Assembly (NCBI RefSeq): GCF_003324165.1
Contig: NW_025407832.1
Coordinates: forward strand, 124,001-188,000
Source: Naegleria lovaniensis
Lineage: Eukaryota > Heterolobosea > Eutetramitea > Acrasida > Naegleriidae
Length of the DNA stretch: 64,000 bases
Direction of reading: 5' to 3'
The notes below the pieces were generated by a model that had not been told where the DNA came from, made no database searches, and saw only the letters and a list, made by a program, of their open reading frames with translations. Of this stretch, positions 9,754 through 17,243 are shown piece by piece (position 1 is the stretch's first letter; every line of letters begins with the position of its first letter). The translations under genes and the position numbers were made by a program.

Positions 9754-12700
9754 TTATCTGATTGTATTGTTTATCACCAACTGAGCGAACAGCTGTTGGT
9801 TTGCTTTCTTACCACTCCGTTTTGGTGCAGCGTCGTCGTTTCTCACCACTCCGTTTTGATGTTGTGTTTGGGTGTGAGTATTATATGGATGTGTTAAACG
9901 TTGAGAATTAAATATCACATTTGATGGCATTGATTGAAGAAAATCCATCACCGGTTGGGATGACCTTCCGATTGTGCCAATTGTGTGTTCCGATGATTGA
10001 AAAACTTGATCAACAGTGCCTTCCATTAAAATTTCGGATGAATTTCCACAGGGTGAAGAAGAGTTAAATTGTGAGGGTTGATCCTGAGTTGCATTTTGTG
10101 AAACACTTGGTTGCCTGTAATGCAAATAGTTGCTGTAACTCGGAGCTCGTTGTGGTTGACTTGTTGTGATCATATTTATCACAGAGGGAATAGTAATTGG
10201 TATGACAGGAGGAGATTGCATTGCAACGCTAACATTTTGAGAGTTTCCGAGAAAAGGAAGATTGGTTGATTGCTTTGCCTTTTTCCTTCCACAAGTATTG
10301 ACATCATCCGTTCGGCTTTGTTTCTTGGAACTTTTTGATATCTGTTGTCTCTCATCACTTTCAAGCAATTCTGGGTAATGTTGTTGAAGACACTCCAGTG
10401 CTGTTCGGTCGTCTGTGACAACCTTAACGATTTTCTCTATTTTCGTCTTATTTGATGGTGTTTTCTTTGATCTAATAGACTTCCATGCCTCAATGTTAAT
10501 TTTTGCTAGAATAGTAGTAAGCATTCGACCTGCTAACTTTTTGAGATTTTGCTTTAGCACCTTGAATCTAGGATCGACATTGGATTTTGAATGGTGCACA
10601 ATATTAATTTCATTGGTGCCTAAATTTTTTAACTGTTGGAGCGTGATTGTGGAATAGACATCGTTGCGTAATTCACTGAGATACATGTAATCCAAATTTT
10701 CAGAGGGAGATTTGGTCACCATTTTAAACTCCAAACATTCATCCGATTTCAGTATTACGATTTCTTGCTTTTCAGTGAGAGCATGAATTATTGGGAATAT
10801 TTTTTGACAGAATTTGTCCCATTTTCTATTGGTGGTGGAGTTCGTCATTATGGATTGTTTGATTGTTAAATTTTGATATTGATGGCATCTCCATTTCTTG
10901 TTCAAGGTATTGTTATTTGAATGATGATTCCTCCCAAATTGTTCTTGAAGAGATCTATTCGCAAAAGCTCGTCTCCACACCAATTCAAAATGTTTTGGTA
11001 TTAATTTCCATTTGTCAACGGTAGTACTTGCTAGAGAAATATCTTGGATTGCATCAATCATGTCCTCTTTCTCCTTATTTGAATACACTTGACGACCACC
11101 AAACAAATGCATCACCTTTCTGATGTGTTTGAACAAACATTCATCTTGCTCATTAGTATTTTCGAATTGCGTTTTAGATTCGATGAAAGAACCAGCATGA
11201 CTGAACGTGAGATGATCATATGTTTTCATAACATAACCCAACAATTCTAGCAAATGATACATATTAAAAGTATTCACCCAAAAACGTAAAATGTCTTTTT
11301 CACAAATATCCTTCTTGTACATGATGAAAACAATTTCTGCAATAGAGTTCATGATTGAAATTAAATCTGAAACTTGTTTCTTCAATTCTGATTGATCTTC
11401 TGTGAAACTTTCAGCAAGTTTTTGTAATGGAGCAACATACACAACATCCACACAACTCAATATTGACCGATAATATCTCACTTTCTTCAATTTTGACACA
11501 TCACCACCATTCAAATTGTCTTTCTCCTTTTCAATTATTTCATCAACACATCCTTCTGCTCGGTTATTTCTTAAAAACTGCAGCACAAACTCTCTGACAT
11601 TCTCAAATACGTTTTTAACTAAATGCAACGAATCAATAACAATTTCAATTTTTTCAAACACATCCCTCACTGCATCATCGTTAAGGTTTTTTTCAAATGA
11701 TTTCATAATATGTGGAAATCCTAATATTCCTGCCTGTTTAAGATTATTACAGACACCCCATAATGTTTTTGAATTTCCATGCAAAAAGTGAGATGTTCTC
11801 CATAGTTCCTTATGATCATCACAAAGAAAGCATGCTTGATTCCCTCCTTGCTTGTTATTCAGAACTTTTTGTAAGAACGGAGCGTCTCCTTTGATTTTGG
11901 TAATCCTGACATTAAATAGATACTTTTCCCCCTTATATTCAGCTTGAATGGTATTTGTTCCAAGTTTAAAAAAGCTCTCTCCCACTTTTTGGAGTACCTT
12001 AGTAAAGTGCTTACTGGAATCTTTGAAATATCCCATCATAGAAATATGTCGTTGATTTACAAATTGTTGGATTTTACGATCTTGTTTAAAAGTAACGCTC
12101 AATCCATGCAGCAATCCAATGCTTCCACAAAACATTGAATTATTGTGCCCCATGTTTCCAGTTGAGTCTCCCCACCAAGCGGCACAACAGTCAACAGGTT
12201 CTTTTTTCGCTTTTTCTAAAGTTTCACCCGTAAAACAATCATGATCAAGGCAGCTTATTAAAATATATTTAAAATGCTCAAGAATGTCTAATTCTGCTCC
12301 TAATATTTTCCCATTATCTTCGACGATTGTTTTTGGGGTAGGGATTTGTTGTAAATTTTCCTTTCTCATATTTGTGACATCGAAAGCAAAGTTTGCTCTT
12401 ATTCCGTTACATGAATGTTTTTTGCCTCTCATCCTTGTTGGCGTTATTGAATTAAACCCGTATTTGTGAAATAACGCTCTGACGTTGTAAACAATAGATC
12501 CTTTTGATATCGTGATATTAAATTGCTTCAATAACGCCTCTCCAATTCGCCCCCAAATTGATTCAAAATTCACGAGATGTTTTTCAATAATTTCTTTTCG
12601 CTCAGTATAAAATGACATGTTCCCTCCGCTTATATCATAAAAATTTGATGCATCTGAAATGGCCTTGTGAATGTCATTTGTAGATTTGTTTAAAGTGTTC

Positions 12701-13407
12701 ATACAGAAAGCAAGAAGATTCAAAATAACCTTGTCTGAAATTGGTTCAAGTTTGAAGTTTAACTTTTTCATTGTGCGATCGATTTTTTTTCTTGATTCAA
12801 TATCTTCATTATTTTCCTCAAACAATACTCGTTGAAGCATCTTAATTTGATTTGAGGATAAATTAGTGCCTTCTAATTGTGAATTTCGGTCCTTAATTTT
12901 TTTTTTTAATTTCGCAACTATTCCTTTAACACCAGTTCGGACTCCTCTTTGATAATTTGTTGATCGTAAATCTCTGAAATATGATCGCATTTGGGAGTGA
13001 GTTAATAAGTGAGAGACATTTCCTCCTACTTTGAAAAATTGGTCTAAAACTTGTTGAGCGGTTTCATTGGCGTCATTAGGGGTCATATCTGAAATAGGTT
13101 TCTCTAATTTTGCAAATGGAGTCCCTATTCCATTTTGTTCTGCAATAAAAGTGACATGTTCCGAACTGATATTTTGAATATCAATGTTAGAAGTATTGGA
13201 AATCAAAATCCTGCTTTCGAACCGACACTTATGCTTTGAGATGTTGGTGAGTGATACTGATTTAAGACAAAGTGGACAATCTCCGAATAACCTTGATTTA
13301 CAATTAGGAGTTGGACATTTAGAAGGTCTTGTTTGAAAAGTGGAAGAACACTCTTTGCAGTGGATGTGTGTGGCTTGATTAAAGTCAACAAGGCCAAGCT
13401 TGCCCAT
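9754..13407 (-). CDS. DDE transposase of element 1, CACTA-clade/RAG1-like architecture
   Basis: Single exon, 1217 aa, start MGKLGLVDFN. The N-terminal 65 residues hold four CxxC/CxxxxC-type pairs and a closing H-x-C, a zinc-binding module that probably contacts DNA. The predicted catalytic core shows D414 (WWGDSTGNMGHN), D508 (IKGDAPFLQ), C526/C529 18 residues later (ACFLCD), IDSLH at 591-595, H732/H737 (H-x4-H) and E749 (FENTNE; E753 is the alternative) followed by LFKHIRK. In mouse RAG1 the same order is D600, D708, C727/C730, IDALH with H795, H937/H942, E962; the gaps are close (D508 to H595 is 87 residues, as D708 to H795 is). The last 200 residues are low-complexity and end in a basic patch. 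CACTA-type transposases share the CxxC/HxxxxH insert, so RAG1/Transib is one of two homes. Predicted role: cutting and joining of the element's own ends in the nucleus. Confidence 0.8.
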   Translation of the reverse strand: MGKLGLVDFNQATHIHCKECSSTFQTRPSKCPTPNCKSRLFGDCPLCLKSVSLTNISKHKCRFESRILISNTSNIDIQNISSEHVTFIAEQNGIGTPFAKLEKPISDMTPNDANETAQQVLDQFFKVGGNVSHLLTHSQMRSYFRDLRSTNYQRGVRTGVKGIVAKLKKKIKDRNSQLEGTNLSSNQIKMLQRVLFEENNEDIESRKKIDRTMKKLNFKLEPISDKVILNLLAFCMNTLNKSTNDIHKAISDASNFYDISGGNMSFYTERKEIIEKHLVNFESIWGRIGEALLKQFNITISKGSIVYNVRALFHKYGFNSITPTRMRGKKHSCNGIRANFAFDVTNMRKENLQQIPTPKTIVEDNGKILGAELDILEHFKYILISCLDHDCFTGETLEKAKKEPVDCCAAWWGDSTGNMGHNNSMFCGSIGLLHGLSVTFKQDRKIQQFVNQRHISMMGYFKDSSKHFTKVLQKVGESFFKLGTNTIQAEYKGEKYLFNVRITKIKGDAPFLQKVLNNKQGGNQACFLCDDHKELWRTSHFLHGNSKTLWGVCNNLKQAGILGFPHIMKSFEKNLNDDAVRDVFEKIEIVIDSLHLVKNVFENVREFVLQFLRNNRAEGCVDEIIEKEKDNLNGGDVSKLKKVRYYRSILSCVDVVYVAPLQKLAESFTEDQSELKKQVSDLISIMNSIAEIVFIMYKKDICEKDILRFWVNTFNMYHLLELLGYVMKTYDHLTFSHAGSFIESKTQFENTNEQDECLFKHIRKVMHLFGGRQVYSNKEKEDMIDAIQDISLASTTVDKWKLIPKHFELVWRRAFANRSLQEQFGRNHHSNNNTLNKKWRCHQYQNLTIKQSIMTNSTTNRKWDKFCQKIFPIIHALTEKQEIVILKSDECLEFKMVTKSPSENLDYMYLSELRNDVYSTITLQQLKNLGTNEINIVHHSKSNVDPRFKVLKQNLKKLAGRMLTTILAKINIEAWKSIRSKKTPSNKTKIEKIVKVVTDDRTALECLQQHYPELLESDERQQISKSSKKQSRTDDVNTCGRKKAKQSTNLPFLGNSQNVSVAMQSPPVIPITIPSVINMITTSQPQRAPSYSNYLHYRQPSVSQNATQDQPSQFNSSSPCGNSSEILMEGTVDQVFQSSEHTIGTIGRSSQPVMDFLQSMPSNVIFNSQRLTHPYNTHTQTQHQNGVVRNDDAAPKRSGKKANQQLFAQLVINNTIR

Positions 13408-13481
13408 TTTTTCTTGTGTTTAATGGAATCTAAACACCCAGGTTCGTCACTTTTCAACCAGCTATTTTCGTGTGGCCAGAT

Positions 13482-13539
13482 TTTCGCTGGACTAATTCTA
13501 GTCCACCCCTCCAGCGAAACTTGGCTCAGGCCAGCGAAA
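13482..13539. repeat. Subterminal repeats and hairpin near right end of element 1
   Basis: The 9-mer CCAGCGAAA occurs at 13511-13519 and 13531-13539 and in inverted form (TTTCGCTGG) at 13482-13490, all inside the element just before the right terminal repeat. Between two copies lies a perfect 6-bp-arm palindrome, GGACTAATTCTAGTCC (13489-13504). Such subterminal clusters are where CACTA-type transposases or their helper proteins usually bind. They also sit about 75-130 bp upstream of the transposase ATG, so a promoter role is possible. Confidence 0.6.
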
Positions 13540-13544
13540 AAACC

Positions 13545-13572
13545 CGTTACTGTCGCATAAGCATATTGTGTA
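13545..13572 (-). repeat. Right terminal inverted repeat of element 1
   Basis: Read on the minus strand it starts TACACAATATGCTTATGC and matches the left repeat at 23 of 28 positions. Confidence 0.85.
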
Positions 13573-14431
13573 CTGATCGAATTTGAAATATCGCCAACAT
13601 TCTTTGACACATCGAAATGCATTTACCATATCCACACTTGTTTCTTGTCGTTGCGGAAACAATTATCGCCATAGAAAAGCTTGCTGATTAATCTGGGTGA
13701 AATTATAATCGAAGACATAAATCATCGAAAGTTGACTTTTTCGAGTGAATCAATTTTGAAATTTGACAACAACAAGGAATATGAGATATTCATCGCCTCC
13801 AAATCGTGAAATGATTGAACTGCCATGACACGATTGCATTCGTAGGACGTTCTGGCATATCATCATCATTCAGTTGAACATCAACAATTATTGATTCACT
13901 ATCTCTAATGTTAAATCCAAAACAGATGTCAACACCAGTTCCTGTAACAAGGATACATCTGACCATGATGAGAACAGACTTCTACGGCGATCATTGGTGA
14001 GAAATCATCCTCCTCTCACAACAGAAATGCAGAGAGATAACACTCATAGTGTCTTTTTAGCCGTTCTCAGGCAAGGGATCTTTAGGTATTAGTGAACATT
14101 AGCGCACATTGTTCTCAATCAAATCCACGCTTTCAGCACAAACGGGATTACGTTTTTGCATGGTTACAAAATCAAGGCAAGTTTCAATAAGCGTAACGCA
14201 CCAAATAGAATGTTTGTCCAGATTCATTTAATTTTTCCCGTGACATCATCTACTGATTCAGAAAGTCGAAGTCAGGAAAAGGTTATTCGCCCCGAAAGCT
14301 ACTATTTTCTGGGAAATGCAAATAATCATTTCAACTTGCAAGATGACAGTTGCTTGACACTATTGCGAACCAAAAAAAACAATTGTGCTGCTGCTTCTAG
14401 AGTACTTGTATGATTCCCTTATCCAAACACA
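13573..14431. other. Intergenic region right of element 1
   Basis: No strong gene. It holds one short minus-strand ORF (13790-13966, listed separately) and a plus-strand frame near 14156 that opens with TTG and has no gene-like composition. The promoter of the gene at 14432 should lie in the right part. Confidence 0.4.
13790..13966 (-). CDS. Possible small ORF or exon remnant (58 aa)
   Basis: The frame runs from ATG at 13966 to TGA at 13790 and encodes 58 residues with gene-like composition: a strand-like start (MVRCILVTGTGVDICFGF) and then balanced acidic/hydrophobic text, without the low-complexity runs of random frames here. In frame, just upstream, a TAG ends in AG and could be a splice acceptor, so this might be a last exon. 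No donor-bearing partner exon was found. It may also be a relic of a gene broken when element 1 landed 220 bp away. Weak call. Confidence 0.2.
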   Translation of the reverse strand: MVRCILVTGTGVDICFGFNIRDSESIIVDVQLNDDDMPERPTNAIVSWQFNHFTIWRR

Positions 14432-15574
14432 ATGCAAGAATTCTGTATAACGACTAATAGTCACTCTCCCTACGATTCAGACAAGTCAAATTTTACACTC
14501 TTCTCTCAAATGTTAACCTCAACGACTCTTTTGGATGATTCAGAAATGATGATGACAACAATGAATGGTTCAACAACCAGCAAGGTCACCATTCCACAGC
14601 TTTCTCACTTTCATAGTGGCATTACCGATGAAATGATCAAGAATATCATTGCACCACCAGAGTCATCACAGACCTCCAACCAACATTTGATGCTTGAACA
14701 TCTCTTGATGCTCGCTGACGGCGGTGATGATCGTTCCTCTAATTCTTCCTCGTTGCATCCTAATACTTATCATGATGCTCTCACGCCCTCCTCGTCCGTG
14801 CTATGGAATGATATTAGTGCTGACCTGACAACTACGAGTATGTGTTGTGAATCTCCACCACTAGCATCCAACACTGCAACGTCGTCAAATTCGGCAACAC
14901 ACATGAATGGGTCATCATCCTCTTCTATCCATCATCATCATGAAGAGACAGAGATTACAACACGTCGCTGGCAGAGTGAAAGTAGTAGTCGACGCTTCTC
15001 AATGAAAAACCAAGAAGAGGTCTTTCGTATCATTGATGAAGAGTTGAGACATGTCCATTCTTCACTAGGTCTGAAGTGGTCCATGTTGAACAGGACAACC
15101 TCTCGTCCAAGCGTGTCTTGTACAAACAACCACTTGACGCCCAATGTTGTGGAGAGCAAGTTCCATGTCGTACTGAATCCAAACCACACTTTCAAGATGC
15201 ATCAGAAGAATGATGAGCAGCTGCATTCCAACGTCTTGCCAACAACAAGCAAGAACACAAACCAGTTGCATACAGCCATTTCCCAATGTATTATACCAGA
15301 GATGATGTCAACCATATCGTCTCAAAACAAGAACCAACATATTGATTCAACTCTCGAATCGAGCGATTCATCCACATGCAGTAGCAGCACCTTTGTCACT
15401 GCTACAAAGAAGAAGACGAGAAAATCGACTTCACAAACTAAAATTTCAAAGTCAAACAAGACTTCCCAAATGCATCCTAGTATGAAATATAGAGTCAGAT
15501 TCGGCCATAACTTGTTTGAAGAGATTACATTCAAGAAAACAAATCCTCATCAAAAGTTTATCATCTTCAAATAA
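14432..15574 (+). CDS. Low-complexity Ser/Thr/Asn/His-rich protein of unknown function
   Basis: The 380-aa ORF starts MQEFCITTNSHS. Much of it is Ser/Thr/Asn-rich with a HHHH run, typical of intrinsically disordered regulatory proteins. Three stretches look more ordered: residues about 65-90 (ITDEMIKNII, LMLEHLLMLADGG), 180-215 (RRFSMKNQEEVFRIIDEELRHVHSSLGLKW) and the basic C-terminus (KKKTRK ... YRVRFGHNLFEEITFKK). The basic tail may be a nuclear signal. No known domain is recognised. It faces SAYSD1 tail to tail. Confidence 0.6.
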   Translation: MQEFCITTNSHSPYDSDKSNFTLFSQMLTSTTLLDDSEMMMTTMNGSTTSKVTIPQLSHFHSGITDEMIKNIIAPPESSQTSNQHLMLEHLLMLADGGDDRSSNSSSLHPNTYHDALTPSSSVLWNDISADLTTTSMCCESPPLASNTATSSNSATHMNGSSSSSIHHHHEETEITTRRWQSESSSRRFSMKNQEEVFRIIDEELRHVHSSLGLKWSMLNRTTSRPSVSCTNNHLTPNVVESKFHVVLNPNHTFKMHQKNDEQLHSNVLPTTSKNTNQLHTAISQCIIPEMMSTISSQNKNQHIDSTLESSDSSTCSSSTFVTATKKKTRKSTSQTKISKSNKTSQMHPSMKYRVRFGHNLFEEITFKKTNPHQKFIIFK

Positions 15575-15799
15575 ACTCAATATCAATTGCAGAGAAATGA
15601 GCGAGTGCTTAGTCACGAAAAATTGGACAATTGACTTTGGAAACATAATTCGTGTCAACTCAATATGGTCACCGATAGCCACACCGAAAGAAGGATAAAA
15701 TCTCAATTCGCACCTGAACCATCACCAAATAAAATCATAGCTACGATATTTGTCAGCATTTCGCGAATGAATTCTCAAAGGTAGAACGGCTAATTATTT

Positions 15800-16201
15800 T
15801 CAATTTCTTCTTCCGGAAGTGTTGATTGCTCCTCCTGTCATATTTCTTAATTGCTCATCGGCAGAAAAAGTTCCAGGAATTGATTTAAAGTCCTTATTAA
15901 ACACGCTCCAGGCACTAAGAGTTGACTCTCGCTCCTCTTTTGATTTTTCTCGCCAGTCCAAGTTGTAAAAAATCAAGCCGATCATGGTGATTATCACGTA
16001 GACCGTCATAAACTCGTTCCGATAGCACCAGTAACCAAGAGAAATCCAAAATATTAATCCAATCATTTGCTTCCATTTTGTTCGAAAAAATTGTTTGGAT
16101 TTGTACCGATAATAGGAGATGTACCATTTCAAATCATGTTTGGGTCTGCGGATTTCATAATCTGTTGATGGTGTTGACGGAATTGTTTTGGGTGGAGCCA
16201 T
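15800..16201 (-). CDS. SAYSD1: SAYSvFN-domain protein (SAYSD1 family)
   Basis: The start is the ATG at 16201 (MAPPKTIPS), giving 133 residues; a GTG nine bases further out is not a credible start. Two adjacent hydrophobic segments (GLIFWISLGYWCY and MTVYVIITMIGLIFY, about 50-80) form a hairpin or two short membrane passes. They are followed by LSAWSVFN and KSIPGTFSADEQLR, the family signature (LSAYSVFN with GTxTAEQ in animals). In animals SAYSD1 is an ER/vesicle membrane factor linked to UFMylated ribosomes at the translocon. One position is W where animals have Y. The left end of transposon element 2 lies only 6 bp upstream of the start codon, so the transcript leader must begin within that element. 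Confidence 0.9.
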   Translation of the reverse strand: MAPPKTIPSTPSTDYEIRRPKHDLKWYISYYRYKSKQFFRTKWKQMIGLIFWISLGYWCYRNEFMTVYVIITMIGLIFYNLDWREKSKEERESTLSAWSVFNKDFKSIPGTFSADEQLRNMTGGAINTSGRRN

Positions 16202-16207
16202 TTTTTG

Positions 16208-16259
16208 CACTACAACTTACCACGGTCGCTTGGGCCAGCTCGCGGCCAAGAAAATGATG
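16208..16259 (+). repeat. Left inverted repeat of element 2
   Basis: Starts CACTACAACTTAC, then about 24 bases not present at the other end, then CCAAGAAAATGATG. It begins 6 bp from the SAYSD1 start codon. Confidence 0.85.
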
Positions 16260-16487
16260 ATTTGGCTCACAGCAAATTACAACAAAAAAAAATATAAAAT
16301 GTCTCTGGTGCCGCATTTTTGTGTGGCCCTTTTTCATCATCGAAACAAAACAACACACGTAGGTTTGACAATACAATCAACATTGAACTCTTGACGTAAA
16401 CATCAATATACGTATCAATTTTATGTTAGAAGATTACAGCACACAATAACGTAAGTTTTACAATAGCAACATTTTGGCTGAATCATT

Positions 16488-17207
16488 ATGACGATTCTAA
16501 TCAAACAACTCCAATCTACAGCAACAACCAATATGTACGAGATTGTCATAGATGAAGGCGATGCAATGATGTTCGATGCTCCAAACAACAACAACAACAA
16601 CAATGAAGCCGATCCCATCACAACACAAATCCAACAACAACGCAGAGAAGAAACTAGCTCTTACGATTTCAAAGATATCATCATTGAGCATGGTTTACCA
16701 CGAATTGAACCTCTGAACTACAGTTACTTTGACCTTTGTGAAGAAGAACAAGATTACGTCGCAAGATCTTTCCAACTTTTTGCCAAGTGTGCCCGAGTCA
16801 AGATTAACAGAATGCTGAAGTTGGGAGGTATTCATCGAAGAACCTCCATTAGTTGTGGCTGTATTGAAACAGAAACCTTTCAACTGATGTTTCAAAATAT
16901 GAAGGGAGCAACGTTTTTCCACTCTGACAGAATGATCTATAGGCATGGAATTAAGTACAAAGTTCCCTGTGTTGGATATCGTTTTAAAGATACCTTACCA
17001 GTTCTGGATTTATTTGAGAATTGGGGAAGACAAGTTGTCAAGAGTTGCATTTCACAGGAAGACAATTCTGTGGTCACAACTGAATACCTATTGCAAGTTA
17101 AGAATATTTCTTTTATACTTGAAACAGAGTCAAGTGAAGTGTTCATGCATATGTCATACGATACCAAGATCAAATACGACGATGATGATGAATTTAGTTT
17201 CTTCTAA
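16488..17207 (+). CDS. Companion ORF of CACTA element 2, unknown function
   Basis: The ORF encodes 239 aa from ATG at 16488; MYEIVIDEGD at 16533 is an alternative start. It lies wholly inside element 2, on the same strand as the transposase and ending 36 bp before it. After a poly-Asn run (about 33-39) comes an ordered part of about 180 residues with several Cys/His (KCARVKIN, SCGCIETE, FHSDRMIYRHG, VPCVGYRF) and an acidic DDDDEF tail. Plant CACTA elements also make a second, DNA-binding product (TnpA) beside the transposase, so that role is plausible here. No sequence likeness to TnpA is claimed. Confidence 0.6.
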   Translation: MTILIKQLQSTATTNMYEIVIDEGDAMMFDAPNNNNNNNEADPITTQIQQQRREETSSYDFKDIIIEHGLPRIEPLNYSYFDLCEEEQDYVARSFQLFAKCARVKINRMLKLGGIHRRTSISCGCIETETFQLMFQNMKGATFFHSDRMIYRHGIKYKVPCVGYRFKDTLPVLDLFENWGRQVVKSCISQEDNSVVTTEYLLQVKNISFILETESSEVFMHMSYDTKIKYDDDDEFSFF

Positions 17208-17243
17208 AATTGAAATAAATTATTAATTTTATTAAAAACAAAA

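Larger units (their letters stand above)
9544..13572 (-). mobile_element. DNA transposon, element 1 (CACTA-clade/Transib-like, 4.03 kb)
   Basis: The element is bounded by 28-bp imperfect inverted repeats (9544-9571 and 13545-13572; 23 of 28 positions agree by hand alignment) and contains one long ORF on the minus strand. The repeats begin TACACAGTAGGCTTATGC at the left and, read inward, TACACAATATGCTTATGC at the right. If the outer TA is a target duplication, the element proper is 9546-13570 and starts CACA at both ends with a 2-bp TA duplication. The ORF is uninterrupted across 1217 codons and both ends are present, so the copy looks structurally whole. Family placement rests on the ORF: DDE residues plus CxxC and HxxxxH motifs, as in the CMC (CACTA/Mirage/Chapaev) and RAG1/Transib groups. 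Confidence 0.85.

Noticed and set aside
13203-13622. 139-codon minus-strand frame across the right end of element 1
   Set aside because: It overlaps the start of the transposase in another frame and crosses the inverted repeat; an accident of the repeat-rich end.
14156-14413. 85-codon frame upstream of the Ser/Thr-rich protein
   Set aside because: It opens with TTG rather than ATG and I found no splice signals linking it to the gene at 14432.
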